Of a DNA stretch of 64,000 nucleotides, positions 43,002-52,190 are shown one piece after another. Position 1 is the stretch's first letter. The number at the start of each line of letters is the position of its first letter. Source of the stretch: Pectobacterium aquaticum (GTDB lineage Bacteria; Pseudomonadota; Gammaproteobacteria; Enterobacterales; Enterobacteriaceae). The stretch is taken from NCBI RefSeq assembly GCF_003382565.3, contig NZ_CP086253.1, positions 3,534,001 through 3,598,000 of the forward strand. Direction: 5' to 3'. The notes under the pieces are model-generated. The model searched no databases and was not told the origin of the DNA. It was given only the letters and a program-made list of their open reading frames with translations. A program made the position numbers and the translations under genes.

Positions 43002-43769
43002 TTACACCAGCTTCCCTTGAAAAATCGGTACAGAATCAAATAAATAGCCGTCAAACTCGGGCGCATCGGCGTCAGAGATTTCCATTAGCGTATTTTTGAC
43101 ATTTTCGAGGTGCTGCCACATGGCCTGATAAGAACCAGACACATCGCGACGCCGCAGTGCCGCCAGAATAGCCTGATGATCCGCCAGCCATTTCAGACGA
43201 TAGCCCTGCGTCCCAACGTGCGTATAAAGCTGCTGCCAGAGCGCGTTATCGTCACGGCACGCCCAGATATTGCTGACCGTTTCCAGCAGCATCTGGTTTT
43301 GCGTCGCACCGGCAATTTGCAGATGGAACAGGCGATCGAAATCGCCACGGTAATCTTTTACGGCAATCGCGGCCTGCTCTTGTTCCAGCGTCTTACGCAG
43401 GTTTTCGATATCCGCACGCGTTGCCATACGTGCCGCAAACGCCGCAATGTTGCTTTCCAGCAGTTGACGAGCCTGTAGCATTTCAAAGGCGCCGATATGG
43501 TTTTTTCCACCCTCTGCCGCGTCGTCTTCATCGGGAATACGCAAGACATAAACCCCAGAGCCCTGACGAATATCGACCGTGCCTTCCAGTTCAAGCATCA
43601 GTAGCGCTTCGCGCACTATCGTCCGGCTAACGCCATAGGTTTCCGCAATATTTCGTTCAGGAGGAAGGCGCGATCCGACGGGGTAATCCCCTGACTGAAT
43701 CTTCTGACGCAAATCACAGCCGATTTCCTGATATTGCTTCTTCTCTTGCAGAACTACATCCTTCGCCAC
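43002..43769 (-). CDS. FadR/GntR-family regulator, UxuR-like
   Basis: A 255-residue regulator: winged HTH (GSRLPPERNIAETYGVSRTI, VREALLMLELEGTVDIRQGSG) and an FCD ligand domain (FEMLQARQLLESNIAAFAA, then AMWQHLENVKNTLMEI and DGYLFDSVPI). The closest match I can recall is E. coli UxuR, repressor of hexuronate catabolism, along the entire length. Here it is placed after a cellobiose-type PTS and glucosidase, not uxuAB. Sites resembling the UxuR box TTGGTATACCAA lie in the PTS promoter region at 47100-47206, so it probably controls this locus. Confidence 0.85.
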   Translation of the reverse strand: MAKDVVLQEKKQYQEIGCDLRQKIQSGDYPVGSRLPPERNIAETYGVSRTIVREALLMLELEGTVDIRQGSGVYVLRIPDEDDAAEGGKNHIGAFEMLQARQLLESNIAAFAARMATRADIENLRKTLEQEQAAIAVKDYRGDFDRLFHLQIAGATQNQMLLETVSNIWACRDDNALWQQLYTHVGTQGYRLKWLADHQAILAALRRRDVSGSYQAMWQHLENVKNTLMEISDADAPEFDGYLFDSVPIFQGKLV

Positions 43770-43859
43770 GCTTTCACCCTACATGCACTGTCGCCCTAGA
43801 TGCGGACGTCAGGCCCGCACCGAATATACCCAGCCACGTACTGACGTCGTAGCGGGGCA

Positions 43860-44177
43860 TTAGTCTACCAAACTCAGCGCCTGATCCAGTACTTTTGCGC
43901 CATTTAATGTGCCGTAGGCGACAGGATCGATCACTGCGATAGGAATCTGGTAGCTGTCCGTCAGCTTTTTATTTTCGTTAAGCTTGAAGCGCACCTGCGG
44001 CCCCAGCAGAACCGCAATAATGTCGCCGCCGAACTCCTGTAGCTCATCCCGCAAGTTTTGCTCTGGGATCGCGTAGATTTTCAGTTCCATTCCCCGCGTT
44101 TCCGCTTCCTTTTCCATCTTGGTGACCACCAGTGAGGTCGACATTCCTGCTGAGCAGGCCAGTACGATTCTTTTCAT
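43860..44177 (-). CDS. PTS lactose/cellobiose-family EIIB
   Basis: A 105-residue soluble phosphocarrier with the phosphorylated Cys in IVLACSAGMSTSLVV (residue 8). It passes phosphate from the IIA encoded at 47292 to sugar bound by the IIC encoded at 45668. It is third in the minus-strand unit IIC-GH1-IIB. The substrate is likely cellobiose or another beta-diglucoside. Confidence 0.92.
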   Translation of the reverse strand: MKRIVLACSAGMSTSLVVTKMEKEAETRGMELKIYAIPEQNLRDELQEFGGDIIAVLLGPQVRFKLNENKKLTDSYQIPIAVIDPVAYGTLNGAKVLDQALSLVD

Positions 44178-44206
44178 ATTCCGTTCCTCATTTTGGTTAT
44201 CTGCAC

Positions 44207-45643
44207 CTATTTCTCTTCATCATCCAGCGTCAATTCAAGCCGACGCGTGTCGTGTAGCTGACGAAACCAGGCGGCGGATTTTTTCGGCCGCCGTTGCCGA
44301 TCCTGTTCCAGATCGATTTCAATTAGTCCGTAACGGTTTTTAAACGCGTTCATCGGCGAGACGTTGTCGGTAAATGCCCATAGCATGTAGCCGCGGCAGT
44401 TTGCGCCCTCTTCCTTCGCCTTCAGCGTCCAGTACAGGTGCTCGGCAATAAACGCGATGCGGTAATCGTCCTGAATCACGCCCGCGTCGTCTTTAAAGCG
44501 CGCCTCGTTCTCAATACCGATACCGTTTTCCGCCACAAACCACGGCGCATTGCCGTAGTCGCGCTCTATGCGTTTTGCCATGTCGTAAATGATTTTGGGA
44601 TTGATCTCCCAGCCGCGCGAAGTGTTCATGCGACGCCCCGGTAGCTCAAAATGCTCGTAATAATAGGCCGGATGGAACGGTGTCTCTTTGTTCCACTCGC
44701 GGCTGGGCGCGTTGACCCGATGCGGGTAATACAGGTTGATCCCTACCTCATCGACCGTATTGTCCCGAATGATCGCCAGCTCTTCTTCCGTGTAATCCCA
44801 CTTCACCTGATGCTGCGCCAGCAGCGCCACCAGCTCCGCCGGATATTCCCCTTTTAACGCCGGATCGAGGAAAACCCGGTTATAGAACAGATCGTAAAGG
44901 TGCGCCGCTTTTACATCGTGCGCCGCACGGGATCGCGGATACGTGACTTCGGGATTGAGGATCACGCCGATCGAACCGCCATCTCGGTGATAACCCTGCT
45001 GCCGAAACCGCTGCACCACTTTTGCCGTCGCCAGATTTTTATGGTGATTCCACTGCATCCAGGTATGCGTGTTTTGTTCATAAGGGTAGCGTAGCGCGTC
45101 CAGATAAACGCGCGTCTGCACCACAATCGGCTCATTGAAGGTAAACCAGCGCTTCACTTTCCCGGCATAGCGGGCGAAAACCGCGTCGGCGTACAGCACA
45201 AACCACTCCACCACCTGCTTGGATGACCAGCCCTGATACTTCTCCAGCAGGCAGGCGGGCAGCTCGTAATGTTCAAGGCAGATCATCGGCTCGATCCCCT
45301 GCCGGTGCATTTCATCCAGCAGGTTATCGATATAGGCCGCGTACTCCTCATCGACGATGCCTTTCTCATAGTCCAGCATAAAGCGTGACCAGTTGATCGA
45401 CGTACGATAGTGCGTCAGCCCTGCCTGCTTCATCAACGCCACGTCTTCCCGATAGCGATTAAAGAAGTCCGTCGCTTTCGCTGGGCCGTAGCCGTTGTGC
45501 CAGACCTGACGATCCTGCTTGTACCAGAGATCCAGATAAGAATCCTGCCCAGCTTTCTTGCCACTCCATCCTTCCGTTTGCCATGCTGATGCCGCCGCGC
45601 CCAGAATAAAATCGGGTGGAATAGTCAGTGCAACCTTACTCAT
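44207..45643 (-). CDS. 6-phospho-beta-glucosidase, glycoside hydrolase family 1
   Basis: A 478-residue GH1 enzyme: FILGAAASAWQTEGW at the N-terminus, acid/base Glu in WFTFNEPIVV and nucleophile Glu in FVAENGIGIEN. It lies between the IIC and IIB genes and should split phosphorylated disaccharides imported by them. It is well diverged from the GH1 enzyme at 11400, so the two loci probably serve different beta-glucosides. Confidence 0.92.
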   Translation of the reverse strand: MSKVALTIPPDFILGAAASAWQTEGWSGKKAGQDSYLDLWYKQDRQVWHNGYGPAKATDFFNRYREDVALMKQAGLTHYRTSINWSRFMLDYEKGIVDEEYAAYIDNLLDEMHRQGIEPMICLEHYELPACLLEKYQGWSSKQVVEWFVLYADAVFARYAGKVKRWFTFNEPIVVQTRVYLDALRYPYEQNTHTWMQWNHHKNLATAKVVQRFRQQGYHRDGGSIGVILNPEVTYPRSRAAHDVKAAHLYDLFYNRVFLDPALKGEYPAELVALLAQHQVKWDYTEEELAIIRDNTVDEVGINLYYPHRVNAPSREWNKETPFHPAYYYEHFELPGRRMNTSRGWEINPKIIYDMAKRIERDYGNAPWFVAENGIGIENEARFKDDAGVIQDDYRIAFIAEHLYWTLKAKEEGANCRGYMLWAFTDNVSPMNAFKNRYGLIEIDLEQDRQRRPKKSAAWFRQLHDTRRLELTLDDEEK

Positions 45644-45667
45644 GCGTTACCTCTCTTCTCGTCCGTT

Positions 45668-47005
45668 TCAGGCTTTTTCCGCTGCGGCCTGCTTTTCTGC
45701 TTCCAACTGCGCCAGTTCAGCACGACGGGACGCCACTTTGACAAACGGCAGATAGATCAGCATCGCGACGATGATGCATACGATCTGTGTCGCAACCGCT
45801 CCCATCGATCCCGCCGTCGACAGCCAGGCGTTAATGATCGGCGGGGTCGTCCACGGCACCATCACCACGGCTTTGCCCGCAAACCCCATACTGGTGGCGA
45901 AATAGCCAATCGTGCCCGTCACTAACGGTGTGATAATGAAGGGAATAGCCAGAATCGGGTTGAGCATAATCGGCATACCAAAAATTACCGGCTCATTAAT
46001 ATTGAACACGCTGGGGCCGAAAGAAATTTTAGCGATCTCTTTCATCTCTTTGCGTTTAGAGGCAATCATCACCGCCAGCAGCAGGCCAATGGTGAGGCCG
46101 GAACCCCCGATGCTCATGTACACATCCCAGAACGGCATAGTGATAATGTTCGGTATCTCATGCCCCTGCTCGAACGCGGTCATATTGACGGCAATCGCCC
46201 CCAGCAGCAGCGGTTCACGAATCGGTTTAATCATCTGGTTGCCGTGAATCCCGATCACCCAGAACAGCTGAGCGACAAACATCAGCACCAGCAAACCGGG
46301 CAGGCTTTGCACTACGGATTCCAGCGGCTGCTGTACGACTTTATAAACGGCATCATACAGATACATGCCCGTCACGCGGTGAAACACAAACCCAAAGGTG
46401 GCAATCGCAACCACCGTGATAATGGAGGGAAACAGCGCGGAAAAAGAGGCGGCGACGTTGGGCGGCACGCTGTCCGGCATTTTAATCTGCAACCGATCAA
46501 TATTTTGCAGCTTGGTATACATTTCGACAGACAGAATGGCGATGAACATCCCCAGAAACAGGCTTTTGGTATCGGAGAACTGTTTCGCCAGCACGTCTTT
46601 CACCACCATCATCTGCCCGTTGACGGCCATTTCGATCGTGGTTGGCGTGACGGCAATAAAGCAGATCACCGCCAGCAGGCCGGGAAACAGCCCGCGTGAA
46701 CCGTTAATCTTCCCAAGCTCGATACCAATCAGGAAGACGGCACCGATAGTCAGAAAGCTGAGCGTGGCGTAGTTAATGCCGCTCATAATCGGTTTAAGTT
46801 CAGCCAGAAACGAAAACATAGAAAAACTGGCCAGACCATTTTTCGGGTCCATCACCATGTTGGAAATCAGAACGGAAAACGCCCCGACGATAATGACAGG
46901 CATCAGCGTAATAAAGGATGCCTTAATCGCCATAATGTAACGCAGACTGTTAAATTTATTGGCAAAGGAGCCCAATGAATCAATCAGTTGGTCCTTAAGT
47001 GACAT
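45668..47005 (-). CDS. PTS lactose/cellobiose-family EIIC permease
   Basis: A 445-residue membrane protein with about ten hydrophobic helices. Typical CelB-family blocks are NFINEPVIFG-like FNINEPVIFGMPIMLNPIL and AWLSTAGSMGAV, with a short charged C-terminal tail rich in Ala, Glu and Lys. It is the first gene after the divergent operator region, and works with the separately encoded IIA and IIB. Confidence 0.92.
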   Translation of the reverse strand: MSLKDQLIDSLGSFANKFNSLRYIMAIKASFITLMPVIIVGAFSVLISNMVMDPKNGLASFSMFSFLAELKPIMSGINYATLSFLTIGAVFLIGIELGKINGSRGLFPGLLAVICFIAVTPTTIEMAVNGQMMVVKDVLAKQFSDTKSLFLGMFIAILSVEMYTKLQNIDRLQIKMPDSVPPNVAASFSALFPSIITVVAIATFGFVFHRVTGMYLYDAVYKVVQQPLESVVQSLPGLLVLMFVAQLFWVIGIHGNQMIKPIREPLLLGAIAVNMTAFEQGHEIPNIITMPFWDVYMSIGGSGLTIGLLLAVMIASKRKEMKEIAKISFGPSVFNINEPVIFGMPIMLNPILAIPFIITPLVTGTIGYFATSMGFAGKAVVMVPWTTPPIINAWLSTAGSMGAVATQIVCIIVAMLIYLPFVKVASRRAELAQLEAEKQAAAEKA

Positions 47006-47099
47006 AACACCACCTCTTTCATCATCATATTGTTATATCGCGTGTGACACGCGGGATGGCCGTTACGCGCAGGGTAAATGCAGGTACCGCGCTTTCGCG

Positions 47100-47206
47100 T
47101 TTGGCATACCAAAAATCAACCATAATGAATTATTTTTCTGTGACATGATTCTCACAAGACGATATTGGAATTCCAATATGATGAAAATGTGATTTTTGGC
47201 ATACCA
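47100..47206. promoter_or_regulatory. Three TTGG..CCAA operators between divergent PTS genes
   Basis: TTTGGCATACCAAAA (47100-47114), the perfect palindrome ATATTGGAATTCCAATAT (47162-47179) and TTGGCATACCA (47196-47206) share TTGGNATNCCAA. This fits the UxuR-type box far better than a LacI operator, which usually has a central CG. The third site is six bases before a TTGACT (47213) that may be a -35 box. Confidence 0.65.
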
Positions 47207-47291
47207 TGCATTCTTGACTACATAAATTCTCAGCCACATAAGTTCTCAACCAACTTGGGCTGCTTTCCTGACTGCGATAAGGACACCTACG

Positions 47292-47636
47292 ATGAAAGAC
47301 ACAGAAAACATCCCTGCATTCGATATGGAACAAACCGTGATGGAGCTGCTGATTAATGCGGGTGAAGCGCGCTCAAACGCCATGATGGCCATTCAGGCGG
47401 CGCGCCAACGGGAATGGCAACAGGCTGACGATCTGCTCGCGGCATCACAAGATGCGGCGCGTGCGGCTCACCGCGTTCAAACACGGCTGATCGGTCTGGA
47501 CGAAGGGGAAGGCAAGGTGCCCGTCAACCTGATCATGGTACATGCACAGGATCATCTGATGACCGCCATGCTATGTCGGGATTTGGCGGAAGAGATTGTC
47601 TTGTTACGCCGTGAAATGGCTGCATCACAAAATTGA
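47292..47636 (+). CDS. PTS lactose/cellobiose-family EIIA
   Basis: A 114-residue helical phosphocarrier. The phosphorylated His is in LIMVHAQDHLMTAM; the N-terminal half has ELLINAGEARSNAMMAIQAA. It accepts phosphate from HPr and donates to the IIB protein encoded on the other strand. It is divergent from IIC and upstream of the LacI-type regulator, an unusual split of one PTS over two transcripts. Confidence 0.92.
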   Translation: MKDTENIPAFDMEQTVMELLINAGEARSNAMMAIQAARQREWQQADDLLAASQDAARAAHRVQTRLIGLDEGEGKVPVNLIMVHAQDHLMTAMLCRDLAEEIVLLRREMAASQN

Positions 47637-47767
47637 CAAAAATCTAATTGAGAAACGAACATCAGGCGTTAAATCCAACAATATGCCTGTGGTAATATGT
47701 CATACGACGTTCGTAACAGGGATGGATAGGCGTTTAGCCCGTCATCATACTCAATTAAGGTGCAGCG

Positions 47768-48781
47768 ATGAAAACCATGCTTGAGGTGGCAAGACGTGCA
47801 GGCGTGTCTAAAGCGACCGTCTCCAGAGTGCTAAACGGCACGGGTCAGGTCAAACAGACAACACGCGATGCGGTATTTCAGGCAATGGAGGAGCTAGGCT
47901 ACCGTCCTAATTTTTTGGCGCGTTCGCTGGCTCGCCGTACCTCAAACAGCATTGGTCTTGTTATCTCCAATTTTAACGGCCCCTATTTTGGTCGCCTGCT
48001 GCGCCGTGCTACGGATATCGCAGAAAGCAACGGTAAACACCTGATCGTGACAGACGGGCACGATACGCCGGAAGATGAGCAGCGCGCGGTGCAACTACTG
48101 TCAGACAGGCAGTGTGACGCCATTATTCTCTATACCCGTTATATGTCCGAATCGGACCTCATGACGCTGCTCGACACGCTGACCATTCCGATGATCGTGA
48201 TGAATCGCGATCTGCCACAGGCGCGAGAGCGCTGCATTTTCTTCCGCCAGCAGCAGGCCGCGTTTGACGTGGTGAATTACCTGATCGAACAAGGCCACCG
48301 CGAGATCGCCTTTATCACCGCCCCCATGCAAACACCGACGGCGCAGGCGCGGCTCGCGGGCTATCAGCAGGCATTAACCGCTCACCAGATCGCGCTTGAA
48401 CCGCGCCGAGTGGCATATGGCACCAGTATGGTCGCCAGCGGTTATCAGGCTGCACGCCAGTTGCTGAATAGCGGCATCAGTTTTAGTGCGCTGTTTGTCA
48501 GCAACGATCACATGGCGATTGGCGCAATGAAAGCGCTGTACGAGGCGGGGAAAAAATTACCGCAGGATGTCTCCGTCTTCGGCTTTGACGACGAGCCCTG
48601 CGCCACTTACCTGCACCCTTCACTTTCCACCGTCTACATGCCGATTGAAGAGATGGCCGCTACCGCGATTACGCAAGTGCTGGATCTGATCGCGGGCAAA
48701 GACGTCAACCCGCTACAGCCCTTCACCGGCGAACTAAAAATCCGCGAGTCGGTACAGAAAGGGCCGTATTACGCTAAGTAA
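47768..48781 (+). CDS. LacI-family repressor of the cellobiose-type PTS locus
   Basis: A 337-residue LacI/GalR regulator like AscG: HTH MLEVARRAGVSKATVSRVLN, hinge YRPNFLARSLARR, and a ligand domain with ALFVSNDHMAIGAMKALY and SVFGFDDEP. Probably senses the imported or phosphorylated beta-glucoside. With the UxuR-like regulator, two repressors of different families flank this PTS locus. The spacer 47637-47767 may contain its own promoter. Confidence 0.87.
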   Translation: MKTMLEVARRAGVSKATVSRVLNGTGQVKQTTRDAVFQAMEELGYRPNFLARSLARRTSNSIGLVISNFNGPYFGRLLRRATDIAESNGKHLIVTDGHDTPEDEQRAVQLLSDRQCDAIILYTRYMSESDLMTLLDTLTIPMIVMNRDLPQARERCIFFRQQQAAFDVVNYLIEQGHREIAFITAPMQTPTAQARLAGYQQALTAHQIALEPRRVAYGTSMVASGYQAARQLLNSGISFSALFVSNDHMAIGAMKALYEAGKKLPQDVSVFGFDDEPCATYLHPSLSTVYMPIEEMAATAITQVLDLIAGKDVNPLQPFTGELKIRESVQKGPYYAK

Positions 48782-48805
48782 AACGCCCCTTTTTCTCAAT
48801 CCCGA

Positions 48806-50068
48806 TTAAAGCGCTTCCAGCGCCAGCAGCTCTTCCAACGTCTGGCGACGGCGAATCAAGCGCGGTTCACCGTTTTCGAACAGCACTTCCGGCAGCAGCG
48901 GACGACTGTTGTAGTTCGAGGACATGGATGCGCCGTACGCACCGGTATCATGGAAAACCAGATAATCGCCAACCTGTGCATCCGGCAGCGCGAACGTTTC
49001 TACGCCGCCGCCCGCCTGCTGGGTAAACACATCGCCGGATTCACACAGCGGCCCGGCAATCACGCTGTCGCGCAACGTGGACTGGCTGATATCGCGGCCA
49101 TCACCCGGCAGCAGAGAAACATGGTGATAGCTGCCGTACATCGCCGGACGCATCAGGTCGTTAAATCCGGCATCGACCAGCACAAAGTGGCGACTCCCCA
49201 TAGATTTTATCGCCCGCACTTCCGCCACCAGCACGCCGGATTCTGCGACCAGAAAACGTCCTGGCTCGATTTCCAGCGTCACTGGGTGACCAAGATGCGC
49301 GGCAATTTTCTCACGCGCCGCGTTCCACAGCCCGTAATAGTGTTCGGTATCAATCGCTTCTTCGCCGTGGCGATAGGGAATCGACAGCCCGCCGCCCGCT
49401 GAAATCGCCTCGATATCCTGACCGAGTTCAACAACCTGCTGCACCATCGCCTCGCACACCTGTTCCAGATGGCCATAATCAACGCCGGAACCAATGTGCA
49501 TGTGGATCCCCACCAGCTTCAACTGATAGCGTTGAATATGCGCCAACGCCAGCGGCAAATCGCCGTACCAGATACCGTGCTTGCTGTTCTCGCCGCCTGT
49601 GTTGGTTTTCTGGCTGTGACCATGACCAAATCCTGGATTCACACGCAGCCACACCGGATGCCCCGGTGACTGCTGCCCGAGCTGTTCCAGCATACCGACC
49701 GAGCCGGCGTTCACCGGAATGTTCAGTTCGGAAACGCGTTGCAGCGTCGGACGATCCAGCAGATCGGCGGTAAACACGATCTCATGATCGTCAGTACCCG
49801 GAACAAACCCCGCAATCAGCGCACGCTCGATCTCCCCCAGCGATACCGAATCCACTTTCACACCCTGCTCACGCATCAGGCGCAAAATATGCGTGTTGGA
49901 ACACGCCTTCTGTGCGAAGCGGATTGTGTCGAACTGGCGCAGTTGGGCGATGCGGCTAACGATGGTCTGCGCGTCATAGGCCCAAACCGGACAACCAAAG
50001 CGGGCGGGCAGTTCACGTAGGCTTTGCGCGTTCAGAGCATGGGTTACGTCATTCAGATCGTGTGGCAT
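48806..50068 (-). CDS. lysA: Diaminopimelate decarboxylase
   Basis: A 420-residue PLP enzyme, the last step of lysine synthesis. The PLP Lys is in IRFAQKACSN; HMHIGSGVDYGH, the Gly-rich ISAGGGLSIPY, EPGRFLVAESG and the C-terminal substrate segment PLCESGDVF follow in normal order. It is divergent from a LysR-type regulator gene, the classic lysA/lysR arrangement. Confidence 0.95.
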   Translation of the reverse strand: MPHDLNDVTHALNAQSLRELPARFGCPVWAYDAQTIVSRIAQLRQFDTIRFAQKACSNTHILRLMREQGVKVDSVSLGEIERALIAGFVPGTDDHEIVFTADLLDRPTLQRVSELNIPVNAGSVGMLEQLGQQSPGHPVWLRVNPGFGHGHSQKTNTGGENSKHGIWYGDLPLALAHIQRYQLKLVGIHMHIGSGVDYGHLEQVCEAMVQQVVELGQDIEAISAGGGLSIPYRHGEEAIDTEHYYGLWNAAREKIAAHLGHPVTLEIEPGRFLVAESGVLVAEVRAIKSMGSRHFVLVDAGFNDLMRPAMYGSYHHVSLLPGDGRDISQSTLRDSVIAGPLCESGDVFTQQAGGGVETFALPDAQVGDYLVFHDTGAYGASMSSNYNSRPLLPEVLFENGEPRLIRRRQTLEELLALEAL

Positions 50069-50171
50069 AAAAGTTACCGAGTTTCAGGATTAAAGGTGAT
50101 AGGCAATCACTATAAAAATACCCCAACGGGCACACAAATATCGTTTTAGGCAGACTCTATTCATTTCTGAT

Positions 50172-50196
50172 ATGGTTTATCAAACTGATGGTTTAT
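50172..50196. promoter_or_regulatory. Direct repeat in the lysA-lysR spacer
   Basis: ATGGTTTAT occurs at 50172-50180 and 50188-50196, 16 bp apart, about 23 bp before lysR. A repeated motif here could be part of the LysR binding site. Confidence 0.4.
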
Positions 50197-50218
50197 AAAA
50201 ATAAATGAAGGAGGCGAC

Positions 50219-51142
50219 ATGGCGGCAGTATCCCTACGACATATCGAGATTTTCCATGCAGTCATGACCACTGGGAATCTGACAGAAGCGGCGGATCTGC
50301 TGAACACGTCGCAGCCGACCGTCAGCCGTGAGCTGGCCCGCTTCGAGAAACTGATTCAGATGACGCTGTTCGAGCGACTGCGCGGCCGGCTTTACCCCAC
50401 CGCACAGGGGCTACAGCTGTTTGAAGAAGTCCAGCGCTCTTATTATGGGTTGGATCGGATCATCAACGCCGCCAGCGATATTCGCCGTTTTCAGCAGGCA
50501 CAACTTTCTATTACCTGTCTGCCCGTGTTCTCACAGTCGCTGCTACCTGATGCCTGCAAACCGCTGCTGGCGCGTTATCCGCTGCTTAATCTGCACATCA
50601 TTCCGCAAGAATCGCCGCTGCTGGAAGAATGGCTGTCAGCCCAGCGCCACGATTTGGGCCTAACGGAAAACAGCCTCACGCCAGCCGGTACCGAGCGGCA
50701 AACGCTGATGTTACTCAATGAAGTGTGCGTACTGCCTGCTGGGCATCCGCTGGCGCAAAAAGCGGTACTCACGCCGCAGGATTTTGCCGATGAACCCTTT
50801 ATCAGCCTGTCGAGCGCCGACAGCTATCGCCAGTTGCTGGACAAGCTATTTCAGGAACAAGGTGTGTCGCGCCGGATGGTACTGGAAACGCACAGCGCGG
50901 CATCGGTGTGTGCGATGGTGCGGGCGGGCATCGGGCTGTCGATCGTTAACCCGCTCACCGCGTTGGATTATGCCGCTTCCGGCGTCGTCGTGCGGCCTTT
51001 CAGCATCGACGTGCCCTTTACGGTCAGCCTGATTCGTCCACTGCACCGCCCTGCTTCGGCGCTGGTCGATACCGTGATTGATCAACTCAAGCAGTACGCC
51101 GCCGGCGTGCCTTCACGTCTGGAGCTGGTCTTGCGGCAGTAA
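50219..51142 (+). CDS. lysR: LysR, transcriptional activator of lysA
   Basis: A 307-residue LysR-type regulator. The HTH is in FHAVMTTGNLTEAADLLNTS, QPTVSRELARFEKL; the co-inducer domain has VCVLPAGHPLAQKAVLTPQD and VCAMVRAGIGLSIVNPLTAL. It should activate lysA when lysine is scarce and repress itself. The assignment rests on similarity and the divergent lysA neighbour. It starts with ATG at 50219 after ggaggcgac. Confidence 0.92.
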   Translation: MAAVSLRHIEIFHAVMTTGNLTEAADLLNTSQPTVSRELARFEKLIQMTLFERLRGRLYPTAQGLQLFEEVQRSYYGLDRIINAASDIRRFQQAQLSITCLPVFSQSLLPDACKPLLARYPLLNLHIIPQESPLLEEWLSAQRHDLGLTENSLTPAGTERQTLMLLNEVCVLPAGHPLAQKAVLTPQDFADEPFISLSSADSYRQLLDKLFQEQGVSRRMVLETHSAASVCAMVRAGIGLSIVNPLTALDYAASGVVVRPFSIDVPFTVSLIRPLHRPASALVDTVIDQLKQYAAGVPSRLELVLRQ

Positions 51143-51174
51143 TATTCCAGCCTTGGGTCGGCTCACTTCAGCAA

Positions 51175-52083
51175 TTACAGCGCTAACACCCGCCAGCGGG
51201 GATCGTGAGCAAACCAGTCCACCAGAAAATCCAACAGGGTACGCAGCGCGGCGGGCATCTGGCGGCGCGAGGTGTAAATACCATAAATCCCCATCGCCTG
51301 CGGACGGTATTCCGGTAGCAGCGCCACCAGTTGTCCGTTAGCGAGATACGGCGCCACCGAATAGCGCGGTTGCAGCGCGATGCCCGCGCCTTCCAGCGCA
51401 CCGGCCAGCAGCACCAGCGACTCATTGCCGCTCAGGTTACCGCTAACGGGAATCGTAAACTTTTCATCATCGCGGGAAAAATGCCACAGGCTTTTGCCGA
51501 AATAGGTGTAGGTCAGGCAGTTATGAATCGAGAGATCGGTCAGCTGTCGTGGAATACCATGCTCATTCAAATAAGAAGGCGATGCACACAGCACCGACTC
51601 ACAGCGTGAAAGCGGTCGGGCAATCAGATTGGGATCCAGTTCGTTGGTGATGCGCAGTGCCAGATCGATACGTTCCTCGACCAGATTCACCGTTCGGTTA
51701 TTCATTTGCAGATCGATAGCGACCCGAGGATGCCGCCGCAGGAAAGCGGTTATCGCCATACCGAGCGCGCCCTGCGCCAGCGATTGCGAACAGCTGACGC
51801 GCAGCAAACCGCTTAACGTGGCATCGTCGGTATCGGCCTCGACGCGCATATCCGCCGTCAGCGCCAGCATCTCCCGACAGCGCGCCAGCGTTTTTTCACC
51901 GGCATCCGTCAGGCTCAGCTTGCGCGTGGTGCGGTGCAATAATCGCGCCCCCGCCCACGTTTCCATCTCCGCCAGATAGCGCGTCACCATCGCCCGGGAC
52001 ATGTCCAGCGTGTCCGCCGCCGCGATCATGCTACCGCGGTCTATAATAGTCACAAACACTTCGGCTGCCGTTATACGATCCAT
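51175..52083 (-). CDS. LysR-family transcriptional regulator
   Basis: A 302-residue regulator. The HTH is in FVTIIDRGSMIAAADTLDMS, RAMVTRYLAEMETW, and the effector domain carries CESVLCASPSYLNEHGIP and VALLPEYRPQAMGIYGIY, as in the CrgA-like group. It diverges from the MBL-fold gene at 52191 with a 107-bp spacer and probably controls the MBL-DsbA pair. Effector unknown. Confidence 0.87.
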   Translation of the reverse strand: MDRITAAEVFVTIIDRGSMIAAADTLDMSRAMVTRYLAEMETWAGARLLHRTTRKLSLTDAGEKTLARCREMLALTADMRVEADTDDATLSGLLRVSCSQSLAQGALGMAITAFLRRHPRVAIDLQMNNRTVNLVEERIDLALRITNELDPNLIARPLSRCESVLCASPSYLNEHGIPRQLTDLSIHNCLTYTYFGKSLWHFSRDDEKFTIPVSGNLSGNESLVLLAGALEGAGIALQPRYSVAPYLANGQLVALLPEYRPQAMGIYGIYTSRRQMPAALRTLLDFLVDWFAHDPRWRVLAL

Positions 52084-52190
52084 AAATTAGTCCGTTTTAT
52101 GCAACAAACAATTGCCCGTTTTGCGGTTTTTCGTACGATTAATGCAACATAACATGAACCCACTTTCTGTCCTACCTGTGGAGTATCACC

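Noticed and set aside
46160..46699. 179-codon plus-strand open frame within the PTS IIC gene
   Set aside because: Antisense of hydrophobic helices gives His/Gln/Arg-rich sequence; not a protein-like pattern.
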